A DNA stretch of 64,000 bases. Origin: Gnetum montanum (taxonomy: Eukaryota > Streptophyta > Gnetopsida > Gnetales > Gnetaceae). How positions within the stretch are numbered: position 1 is the first letter of the stretch; every line of letters starts with the position of its first letter. The notes under the pieces were generated by a model. It ran no database searches. It was not told where the DNA came from and saw only the letters and a program-made list of their open reading frames with translations. The DNA lies in contig MNCI01011140.1 in NCBI GenBank assembly GCA_015680685.1, positions 491,801-555,800 on the forward strand, written 5' to 3'. Position numbers and translations under genes: made by a program. Shown one piece after another: positions 44,930-56,330 of the stretch.

Positions 44930-47900
44930 GGTTGACTGATTTGGTTAATTCATTCCCATTCATGTCTACTATTCTAAATGCTCCATTTCCATAAGCTTTG
45001 GTAACCAAGAAAGATCCTTCCCAATTAGCTGAAAATTTGTCTAGATGTTCACGAATAGCCTTGAGGACAAGGTATCCTTCCTTGATTTTTTTGCCTATTT
45101 AGATCATGATGATACTATTGTTTCTACTTCTCTTGATATCATTCAATGTTTGCAAGAATTTGTATTTATTGTTACTCCATCAAATCAAGATCAATGATAT
45201 GCAACTCATTATTAATGAAGTTAGATAGTTCTATCCTTAAGGATTAAACCTATAATTCAAGAGGCAAACAACTTTAAATCCATAAACCAAGCTATATTAA
45301 GTGGCATTGGTTGTGGTTTTAAAGGTTATCTTATAAGCCTAGAGTGCATACAGGAGTTGTTCATGCCACTTTCATTTTTCATTGCTTAGCATTTTCTTAA
45401 GGAGGTTCATTATGACATTATTGATGGCTTCAGCTTGACCATTGGCTTATGGATAGAGGGAAATGAAAAGGAATGTTTAATGTTTAATTGTTGATAAAAG
45501 GTTTGCATTTCTTAGATACTAAATTATGGATCATTATCTATGATGGTTGTAAAAGGTAGACTAAAATGGAATACAATGTTATCCAAGACAAATTTATAGA
45601 CTTGTTGTGTTGTTTTTCTTAGAGGGATAGCTTCAACCAACTATGTGAAGTACTTGGTTGTGGTGATGATGAAGCTATGCCATATAGAGGATTTGGGAGA
45701 TATAGGTCAAATTATATTGATTTTTGATCCTTGGAATAGCCATGTGATCTAAGTAGTGCGTAACTCAGTTGATGGCACGTGTATTAGGTTGCTATACCAT
45801 TGATAGATGTTACAAGTTTTAACCTTCTATAGGCAATCATTTTCCATATAGGACCAATAGTATCCTAAGCATCTAATCATTGCAGTCATGGATCTAGGTC
45901 TTATATTTCTTCCACATATGCCCTCATGTACTTATTTAAGGGTTATGTGAGCTTCTACTTTACTCACACATACTAACAATGCACCATTGTAGGAACTTCA
46001 ACATAATGTTTTATTGGCGATAATAAAATATTATTTTGATCTTTTATGTATAAGTTATTTTTGAAGGAAAGTTAGGTTTTGTGGAGGTTCACTATTCATT
46101 AGGTAAAATTGATGTCATCATACTACTTTTGTTGAGGAACATTATTAATGGTGGCTATAGAGATGCCTTGAGTATTTTGCATGATGTAAAGAGAATGATT
46201 CTCTATCAAGGAGGGAAACTTGCTAAACACATTAGGCATCACACTTAGGGATAAGGTGGCAATGGCATTAGTTAAGATGTTCTTGAATCAAGGAATGTGT
46301 TGGATACTAACATCTATTAATTGTAGCATGAGCATTTTGGCACAATAAGATTGTAAATGTTTAACTTTGCATGTGTAGATCTCAATTACTGGGTTAACCA
46401 CTAGTTGTAAATCAGCTTTTATCATTAAACATGTAATTACTTAATTATGACATATCATTATTTCTCTAATGTGTTGGATCTCACCAAAGGATAATGTTAT
46501 GATGGCAACAACACTTGCTCTATGTGTAGTTGAAGCTCCATCAAAGTGCATGATGGCCTCATATCCTTTGGATACCTCATTGATAATGTTGACATGTTCA
46601 TAGGAGAATTTAGGATCTATGGCTACATTATCCATAATTGGGGAAGTGGTGACTTATGTAGCTATAGCTTAGCCTTTTGTTAAGGCTTGGAAGATGTAAT
46701 TTAGGTCAAACTTAGCTATTATAGCCTTCCACTAGGCTATACAACAACTTTCATAAATGTTAATCATGATGGCTCTCAGTATGTTATCCTTTCATATGAC
46801 ATTGACTTAGCCTTTAAAGAGGTAATGTTTCCATTTCTTCAAATAGAAGAATAAGGCTAGGAAATGCTTCTTATAAGCTACTAATGCATGATTAAGTAGT
46901 AGATAGGTAACTCTAATCCATCATCTTGATTATGATAGGGCAATGAGGCTATTAATTTTTTATAGATCATAAGGTAGCTATAGAATGGTTTATCTTTTTG
47001 AGGGGGATATATGATAGGTAGTTGGGCAAACTCTTGCTTGATGTTATCAAAGGCTTCTTGGCCTTGGTCAGTCCACTCATAGTAAACGTCCTTCTTGAGT
47101 TAGTATTGCATGGATTATAGCTTATTTGTGAGCCTCAAGATGAACCTACAAATAAATTATAATCTACCTTGTAAACCTCATAGTTCCTTAAGATTGCTAG
47201 GTAACAACAGATTGGTTATGATCTTAACCTTATCACAATCAACTCATATTCTGCCTTGGATACTATGAAATCAAGCATCTTACTAGTTTTAACACCAAAG
47301 ACATAATTCTTAAGATTAATTCTAAGTTCATATTTGAGGCATCATTAAAGTCCCAAGTCTAGGTCATACACATGATTATTGGTCATCTTGGATTTTATGA
47401 CTATATCCTCTACATAATCATTTAGTAACCCTAGCATGTTGTCACTAAAAATGTATGTCATGGATTTTTGATAGGTTGTCTCTATATTCTTCAAGTTGAA
47501 TGACATCATTGTGTAACAAAAGATTCCCCAAAGGGGTCATGACGGTTGTATGAAACTAATGCTTTGGGTTGATCCTAACTTAGTTATATTCCAAGAACCC
47601 ATCCATAAAGGATAATAAGGCATGTCTAGATGTAGTATTAATAAGTTGATCAATACTAGATAAAGGAAAATCATCTTTAATAGTTACCTTATGGTGATCA
47701 TGAAAACTGATACAAATATGAATACTCCTTATTTTCTTGGGGACTACCACTTTATTAGATACTCAATTAGCATAGTCAATAGCTTAGATGAAACCAACTT
47801 GGTAAAGCTTCTTGATCTCATCATGGAATGCCAAGGCCAAATATGGTCTAATATTATGAACTTTTTATTTAATAGACTTGATGCTAGGATCAAGTATGAT

Positions 47901-48300
47901 ATTGTGTTACACTAAACATGGGTCTAATCCTAGAATATCTTTATATGATAAAGCAAAATATTTATTGTTACCTTGAAGGGCCTTGGTGATATATTGGGCC
48001 ATTTGGGGTTCTAGAAAGGAACTTAATTTTAGTGTTTTCTCCTCACCATTGTGGGTTGTAACAAGAATTTCAACTAGAGAATCCTTCATGATGCATTTTG
48101 TCTCTAAATCAAGAGTTTTAACTATGTACTTGGGCTACTTGGGGAACTTCTTTATTGAGGCTATATGATCAAACAGGTTCCCAACTTCAAGATCTAAGCA
48201 TTCAAGGTCAATTGGTCTTTTGACATAATCATAGGATCCATTTAGGCTCAAGGGTATGTTAAATTGTGCCCATGTATCCATGATTTGATCCTACATGTCA
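44930..48300 (-). pseudogene. X2 pol: RT, two RNase H domains, integrase (Tat)
   Basis: Collinear with X1 pol. The pre-RT segment at 47907-48089 ends in FALSYKDILGLDP (compare WSYEDMPILDP in X1). The RT catalytic motif near 47405-47440 reads NDYVEDIV, with the second catalytic Asp position altered to give YVED. The second RNase H at 46441-46635 keeps HFDGAST. Integrase lies at 45000-45950, with the C-terminal end near 44940. Multiple stops and frameshifts make it inactive. Confidence 0.8.
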
Positions 48301-48479
48301 ACAAAGGCACATTAACTAGCACTTGTATTGCATAATTATCAAATAGTGTTAAAATGATGTAAAAGAGTATGATGATAAAGCACAACATAGCAAAACAAGT
48401 TCAAAACAAAGTAGAATATGGAAAAATAAGGCTAAGTAAGATCATAACATGGTAAACTAAGAATAAATAAGATAGATTA
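48301..48479. other. X2 spacer start
   Basis: Short A-rich sequence with AAAACAAG and AAATAAG words leading into the minisatellite. No coding sequence. Confidence 0.4.
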
Positions 48480-49030
48480 AGATGCAACGAAGTGGAGCAC
48501 GGGAAAAATAATGCCAAATGATGTAGAATAAGGGCGAAATGAGGTCAAAGGCATGAAAAATAATGTCAAACAAGGTTGATTGATGTCTAAATGATGTCAA
48601 ATGGCATTAAATAATATTAAATGATGCCAAATGAAGGTAAAAATAAGATTAAATGAGATAAAATGATGTCAAAACATGGTAAAATAAGGATAAATAATGT
48701 CAACAAAGATGTAAAATGATGTTAAACAAGATCAAATGATACCAAATGAAGTCAAAATGGTACCAAATGATATCAAATGAAGACAAAATGATGATGAATG
48801 CTATCAAATGACACCAAATGATGGAAAAATAATACCAAATGATATCAAAATAATACCAACTAATATCCAATGGTGTTCAATGATGCCAAGTGATATCAAA
48901 CGGATGACAAATAATAACAAATGACATCAAATTATGTTGAATGACATCAAATGATGTCGAAATGATGAAAAATGTTGTCAAATGATGTAGAAGGAAGATC
49001 AAACAAGGTCAAACATGTTAAAAAATAATG
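48480..49030. repeat. AAATGATGTC minisatellite in X2 spacer
   Basis: Dozens of degenerate units of about 10-12 bp with consensus ATGATGTCAAA or ATGATACCAAA in about 550 bp. The unit order is irregular. It has no counterpart in X1 or X3. Confidence 0.8.
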
Positions 49031-49420
49031 TTAAATAATAGTATTTGTTTTTGGGTGATTTTATGATCAAAATAAAGTCAAAATTAATGAAAATAGGTCA
49101 TAAATTGCTAGAATAGGTAGAAATCTAGTGAAAATAGGCTATAAATTGCCAAAATAAGTTAAAATTTAGAAAACAATAGACCCTAAATTGCTAAAGCAAG
49201 AAAAAAATATTATAGAGAATACCATAAATTATTAAAATAAATAAAAATCTAGTAAAAATAAGGAAAAGTCTTATGTAAAATTCTAGAATAAGTAACAAGG
49301 TGGTAAAAATAGTTAAAATAGGCAAAAATATAGGGGAAATAGGTTGTGAATTACTAGAATAATGGTTTCTTGTGATCAAAATAATAAAAAAAAAAGCTAT
49401 AAATTGGTATATCTAGCATG
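49031..49420. repeat. AAAATAGGCTATAAATTGC array
   Basis: About six degenerate units of roughly 60 bp: GAAAATAGG, ATAAATTGCTAAAAT and AGTAAAAATCTAGT recur in the same order. It adjoins the preceding minisatellite without a gap. Confidence 0.65.
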
Positions 49421-50430
49421 TGGGGTTGGAATTCCTAATGTGTGAGCACTTTAGGATTGAACTCTAGCCTATAGGACCTACATTCCCAAAGTGTGAGTAG
49501 TTTAGCTTAGGTTTTAGGCTTGTGGGACCCACCATGGTATCTTTTGACCACTTTGGACCAAGTCTTTGGCATGTATGATCCACCTTTCACCATTTGAGTA
49601 AATTTTGACATGTTGACTATTGATGTAGGCTTCACACATTGGTTCACATGCTACCATAGCATGTGGAGAATGGTCCTTCAACATGTCGGACTTAGTATGC
49701 TAGTTTTCGGGGGATTTTGACTCTATGTTTGGCTTTGCCAAGCTTCTAGGGTAGTGTCTAGGGTTTAGAAGAGAGATCTATAGTTTTTTAGACCATTTGG
49801 GATAAACTATAAGCTATATTGATCAAGTTTGAAGCTTATTTGTGTCTACATGCTACCACAGTGTGTGGGATAGGCTTTCCTAGTGTGTGGGCTTGTGGAT
49901 GGAATCTTAGCATGTGAGGATGAAATTTCTAGTGTATGAGTAGTTTTAGATGGGTTTTTAACATGTTGGATTTTTTTTTTATTTTTTAAGAATTTGGTGG
50001 GATCCTTTAGGTAGCATATGGACACGTTTGACAAGAGAAATGATTGGTGCAAGCTTCAGTCACTACTCCACATGTTATCACAGTGTGAGAAACAAGATCC
50101 TAAAGTGTGTGGGTAGTTTAAAGTTGATATCCAACACATGGAATTGTTTGATGTGCTTGCCCAAGTCCTGTAGGATCCATCCATAGTTAAATTGTTAATG
50201 TGTAAGGCTAGGAATTCAAAATTCTAGGCAAATCTCAATGTGTAAAGCCTAGTTTCTTAGTTCTTTTCTAATCTCAACGTGTGGAGGGTATTCCTTGGCA
50301 TATAGAGGAATTTATGATCAATGTGTTGGAATTATGAGATGATTTTTGACATCAAAATCTAGTGTGTCAACTTATTTCTTACCTAATTTCACAAGGGCAA
50401 TGTATAAGGGCTGGATTTTGTGGTTAAAGC
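49421..50430. repeat. AATGTGTGAG phrase array in X2 spacer
   Basis: The phrases CTAATGTGTGAG, AGCATGTGAGG, CCTAGTGTGTGGG and AACATGTTGGA recur every 30-90 bp among unique sequence. The same phrase is found in the X2 leader (59950-60070) and once in its LTR (43550). It occupies the place taken by other phrase arrays in X1 and X3. Confidence 0.6.
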
Positions 50431-52364
50431 CCAAATAACCAATACTTCATAGTAACTTTCACATTTACTCATCCCTACGCACAACATGGTTGTAGAAAAG
50501 CTAAGAATTTGGGTCATTTTCCTATAGAAATCAAAGTATAAATCTCAAGTTTCCATAACCATGGTAAAGAAGACTAGATCAACAAGTTGGAATCTAGTGT
50601 TGGATGAGACAAAGGAGCACTTTTGAATTATATCTAGCCTTTCAAATCCTTTTGTAGGTAAAGTATCTTTGTCGAGGGCTCCCAAGCACCAATTTTTCCG
50701 CTATTTTCCTTATTTTGACAAATTTTTAAAAACATTTTTCCACTCCTAGGTTTGCTATAGTTGAAATTTTGCATTCCAGCTACATCAAATTTAAGATTTA
50801 AGCTTTCTGATCATGTTGGGAATGAAACTTTGGTTTCTGGGATCTTTTTGTTGGAAATTTGAGTGTTTTCTCACCAAAAATACCAAAAGAAAGAAAAAAA
50901 AGAGACAACTGCAAGCCAAAATAAGAGAACAAGAATGTTTTTTCCCTATTTTTTCCTATTTTGGCCAATTTCCAACATTTTTTCTAGCTTATGTGCAATG
51001 CAACGTTTGAGTTTTGGCTTCATAGATTTTTTATTCAAGGTTTTTTGGCTATGACGGATTGGAATAAAATTATTTTTATTTTTTTATAAATTTTTTATGG
51101 ATTTTTTCTCAACCTAGTGTTTAGCATTCTCTCTTATTTTCCCAAAATTTTACAAGTTTTCCATGGAAAATTTGGCAGTGTGTAGAATTTTTTGACCACA
51201 TATAGTCAACATCTAGGGTTCTTGGGGATTGAAAATACATTCTAGAATGGTTCTAGATCAAGTTTTTATTTAAAAAAAACTTGAATTTTTTCTAGTGTTT
51301 TTACTGTAATCGATTCACTACAAATTAGGGTTTTTAATGAAAATCCTATTAAATTCTAGATTTTTCTACACTATGACTACAACATTGATGATGAATTCAG
51401 GTTGTGTTGGCCATGTTCTTTGAATCCACAATTGAAAATAATTTCTTAAAGTTTTTTCAAGGTTTTTTTCTAGCCCTAGGATCTATGTTGGTCATTATCA
51501 GTTTTGGTTACACAGTTTTATGGGTTTTCAAGCTAGAGTTGATAATGTTGGGTACTTGGGCAAGGATTTTGGTGGTTATGGAATTTTTCTAGTTTCATGA
51601 CTAGTGTGTAGCACCTTTCAGGCTTGGTATAGCAGCATATAAGATTTTTTATGATTTTTTCTATTGGAAGAATGACAATGTATAGGTTTTAAAGGCTAAG
51701 ACAACTTGTGCTTTTTGCTTCTACCTTTATCATCTTTCTAGAATTTGAGGCTACTTTGGCTTCTTGACCACTATTCTATGAAAAATTCCATTCATTAACC
51801 TCCAATGCTATTAATTTTGGCTTCTTTTGTTGTCAAAAACTTGTTTCCATGCCAACTATTCATGAAAATGCTTATTTTAAGGCCTTACATGTCAATTGTT
51901 TGTTAAAATGTCAAATTGGTCTTTTTATATGTTGAATGCCTCTTAAGATGTTAAATTTAGTTTTTTACTATGTTAATTAAAGTGTAAAGGCTAGATTTTG
52001 GTTTGCACTATGAAGGGAGTTACATTGATATACTTAGTTATATTTTTTATTTTGTGTTTAGTGGAAACTTTTTCCTTTTAGAGGTTAGTTTGGTTTGAAT
52101 TTTGTTAATTTTTGTTCTAATGTTTCTATGGTCTCATGGTTATATGGCTTAGCTATGTATAAGAAATTTTTGATACCTATCCTAATCATTGTTAAGTTAG
52201 TGGGGATTTTGTGTTGCATAGGGATGGCTACATAAAATAGCTTGAATCCTAATATGAACCTTGACAACCACACCTCAATATCATTTAGACCTAGCAACAT
52301 AGAATTCCTAATGTATCCACTCCAAAATTACACTGTAATTATGTGGTCACACTTGGCTATAGAT
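50431..52364. other. X2 spacer, non-coding AT-rich
   Basis: Nearly 2 kb of AT-rich sequence with frequent T-runs. Open frames here are short and unlike any known family. The last 200 bp (from about 52170) align with X1 13190-13300 upstream of the antisense gene, so the promoter or first untranslated exon of that gene may lie there. Confidence 0.45.
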
Positions 52365-55300
52365 GTTGTAGCCATAATCATGAAGACTCTCATGATAAGG
52401 TCTTCTAACTACATCTTATAGTTCATGGTGGATGATCTCGATACTGAGAGAGAAAAAACACAAAACAAGGACTTATATTTGGTAGGCTTTTAATGATTAT
52501 CCTAAATCTAGGAGATGCCCAAGTAGTCGTAGAACAATGCCAACAACACCTTGATGTTGGATCACCAAATAAACACTATATTCCAAAATCCTACTAGAAG
52601 CATAAGCTTAGTTTTAAATTGATATATTTTTTCTTGTTTTTGATTTCCATGTTATTTATTCCAATTTTTTTCATGCTTCATTTTTGTAGGTATAGGATAC
52701 ACTATGCAAAATTAGTAAAAAAGAACCAAACCTTGTTAGTGACTCATACATCATTGAAGGAGTTTAAGCAAGAGGAGGTCATAAGAGTATGAGTGTTTCA
52801 CCAGCTTGATGCCAAGTTTGGTAGGTAATTTACATGATATTCTTGCATATAATGAATGCGTATAACTACCAATTATACAGTTTAACCTACAATTTCATCT
52901 TTTCCTAAGCCTAATTAGTGAAAGTTATTTTTAAGTGTGTCCAATATTTGTTACCATCTTTTATTTTTTATGATTTTATGAGGCTAATATTTCAACTATG
53001 TTATGCTACAAATTCCATGTGTAAGTTTATAGTCACTGTGATCATTATAGGTTATGCTGAGAAGAAGATTCAACTCAAGTGGATGGATGTAGACCTATCA
53101 TAGGAATGGTTGAAAAATAACCCACTTGTGAATGTCCAACAAAGGATCACTGATATAGGTTTGTTCGACTTGTGCATCCTCTTTAGTCCATCAATGTCAT
53201 TAGTTGAGATGTTAAACATGATTAACTCTTTTGATAAGGAAATCATCAAATTCGTCACTTGTGTTCATGGTTTTTCTATGGTTTTAAATATTAATGAGTT
53301 CATATTTAGCAATCTCTTTGACTTTCTAGTGATGTCAAGGTTACTATTCAAGCAAGGAAAGATGAAGGCTATAGAGAGGAAATGAATTCTTGGCTTAACT
53401 CTTATTCTAGTGCAATGTTGTCTTTTAGCAAGTCTGAAGTTGAGGAAGAAAATGAGACTTATCCTCCTTTTTGTTCTAAAGCCTTTTCCATGATACTATC
53501 ACATAAGTGAATCATAGGGATTTAACAAGCCTAGACTATGAAAATAGTTTTAACTTATGGCACTAGGTTTGATTGCGCTACCTTCTTGGTCACTAGTCTA
53601 AAGGATGAAATCTAAAAACTCCATAACAATATTGACTCTATATATCATGTGCATTTTAAATTCTTTGGTGCATATCTTAAAAGGTTTGTAGAGTTTTTGG
53701 TGACTAGGAGGAATGCAAAGTGGATAGCACATGATGCTTTCCAACTTTCCAAGCCTTGGGCCAAACATATCACACAAGTGATGCATTTGCAAGACCTATT
53801 CATAGAGGATGTGGGTGAATCATTGTTTGTTACCACTAAGAATGTTAGTGGCTTATGTGGTTGTTTCCCTTAGGGCATGAAAATTAATCCCCATGCTATG
53901 TGTGGTAATGCAAAAAGGACCAAAAATATACATGCAACAGTAAATGGCACTACTAGAGCAAAAATGAAGAAGCCACATGTTGAAGAAAAAATTTGGATTC
54001 CTAGTCAGCAAGCACTTAAGTAGATGATAATCAAGCTTAATAGGGAAAATTAGGTCATTGGAGGTATTTAGATTTTTTTTATTTTTTAAATTTTAACTTT
54101 TGTATATTGTTAATATATTTTTAGTTATATGTTTTTGTTGTTAAAAATGTTTACTAATTTGTTCTATTTGTTTTATTAGCTTTGGTTTATGGTAGGGAGG
54201 TAATAGGAGTTGGTTGCCAAGGCTATCATGGAGCAGGAGCAACAATGCAAGAAAGAGAGGAAAGGGCATCCCATGAAGGACTAGATGTTTTGGATTTCAT
54301 CTAAGGTGATTCACCTTCAACAGGAAACCCCCCAATGGACCTATATCATGGTCTTCCTAGTAAATTTTAGGATTTTTTTTATGCTTTTGTATCTTTATTT
54401 TTGTTTTAAGTTTTTATTTATCTTGTCATAAATAACATTTAACTGTTATGGCCATTATAGGGTGTGAACCTCCAATTGAAACATCTACATCCACATTTCA
54501 TCTTAAACCTTGGGTGGAGGCCCTAGACAAGATGAAGTTTATGAAGGGAATGATGGATGACATTGTTAATAGGTTGTAGCAAATAGCTCTTGATATTTGT
54601 AAGAAAAATGTTTTTGTTTTGCACTTTTTCTCTTTTATTTTTATGTGTTATGTCTAAATGATTTTAGTAGTTTTTAAGTATTTTAAATGTTTTTGTTTGT
54701 GTAGTTTCCAAAGTAAAATGGAATCCCTTATGAGACTTTGAATTCAATTAGTTTGCTAAACTTCCTTCTAAAATGGAGAACATTCCATGGAGGTTTTATG
54801 AAAGGGCTACAAAATATACTACATCTTGTACAAAAACATTTTGGTACTTCCAACGTTCAAACAAGTCCATGTGAAAATAAGGCATGGCAATGAAGAAGCA
54901 AAACAAGAAATTGACAAACATAGTCAAGAGTCTCAAAGATTATAAGGAATTCATAGAGGCTTGCATGGCTAATATGAATTCCTTGCACATGAAGGAGATC
55001 AAGTGGTCCTATTATTGAAACACCATCTAAGGGAAGGTTGCTCTAGATAGGAGTAATGTAGACAAGAACATGCAAATGGAGCTCTTAGTTTGTAAGTTCA
55101 AGGGTTGTGAACGTTACTATGCATAGGTGTTAGAATGGGGCAAAAAACAAAAGGCTCACAAGAAGCTATACAATTCAAAAAAGGAAAACTATATGAAATC
55201 ATGGCATGAGGTAACTATGAAATGAGTTGTTTATGTAGAAAATAGGTGCAAAGGACACCTTCATTAGGTTCAAAAAATTAGTACTAGCTATTGATTTTCC

Positions 55301-55810
55301 TATGGCATGAGGTAACTATGAAATGAGATGTTTATGTAGAAAATAGGTGCAAAGGACACCGTTAGTAGGTTCAAAAAATTAGTACTAGCTATTGATTTTC
55401 CTACTTCTTAGATCACTAATGCATCTAGGAAAACTTCCATTGCTAACTTTTCTTTCACTCTGCTTGAGTGGAATGACATAGAGAAAGAAAAGATCTTAGC
55501 TAGAGTGGATCTATGAGATATCAATTGGACAAACATGAGTGAAGAATAGATTCTTCATAGGTTGGAAGCAGGTTTTCAAAGATTCACACCTAAAGTTATT
55601 ACTTTTGAATCTCCTAAGGCTTGTGAAAATATGTTTTAATTTTTTATGTTATAGTATTTATTTTATGTTTTCTTGTTTCATAATTATGCTCTTTGGTCAT
55701 CATGGTTATTGATCATTTGTATATTTCATTGTATAGAGGATGTAAGTAATAGTGGTAATAACATTGGAGATAGTGTTGATGATTATCCTCCTTCTCCTCC
55801 TATGGCTTGA
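52365..55810 (+). pseudogene. Antisense multi-exon gene inside X2
   Basis: Homologue of 13379-16805, also opposite to its host element. Corresponding blocks: first exon 52365-52600 ending in INTIFQNPTRS (X1 has HTLFQNPPRI); exon about 52690-52820; 53050-53385 with IGLFDLCILFSPS, FVTCVHGF and SNLFDFL; 53540-54050 with YGTRFDCATFLVTSL and HFKFFGAYLKRFVEFL; an exon ending at donor 54360 and resuming after acceptor 54460 with TFHLKPWVEALDKMKF (X1: TYYMEPWVDMLDKFAF); a Lys-rich probable coiled coil 54780-55200; a last exon ending DDYPPSPPMA and TGA at 55808. Gene order, end and one intron match X1. It has several stops, and a 101-bp duplication near its 3' end. Function is unknown. Confidence 0.65.
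55201..55402 (+). repeat. 101-bp tandem duplication
   Basis: Copy 1 spans 55201-55301 and copy 2 spans 55302-55402. They differ only at a few bases (GTTG against GATG, CTTCATT against CGTTAGT). The unit begins ATGGCATGAGGTAACTATG, which includes a probable splice donor (GAG|GTAACT), so the donor is duplicated. Confidence 0.9.
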
Positions 55811-56330
55811 TTTTGGCTATTGTTGGACATGTTATACTTTGTTTCTTTAGATACCTCATTGTTGTTATTATTTTTGCTTAGCTATCATAGCCTTACAGAC
55901 TATATATTATTTTTTTGTTGTCATCTATTACATAGTGCAACTATGGCTATTAGACATGAATATTATATTTTTTATTATTTGTCACATAGTGTGACCATGG
56001 CTACTATTTTGATTTTAAATTTTTACGTTTTAAATTTTTATTTTATTTGATGTTTTCTATCTTTATGTTGTTTTGTAATTTTATGTAAATGTAAAAAATA
56101 AACATACATTGTAAATTGATGCAAAAATATAAAGTAAGGCTATGCATAAAACCAGCAAACATGATGTTATAAAGAAAAGACTATAAGGTAAAAATGTAAA
56201 CATGTTAATAAAAACTAAAAATAAGGCTACTAGTTAAACAACCACACAACATTTACAAGGATAAGAAAATAGAAAACATACTTAATCACACAAATATTTT
56301 CTAATATTTAAGAGATTAGGGAATGTATAA
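55811..56330. other. Junction between antisense gene and X2 gag-protease
   Basis: AT-rich sequence. CATAGTGCAACTATGGCTATT and CATAGTGTGACCATGGCTACT near 55930 and 55990 are two copies of a unit at a spacing of about 58 bp, possibly the X2 form of the edge minisatellite. No gene. Confidence 0.45.
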
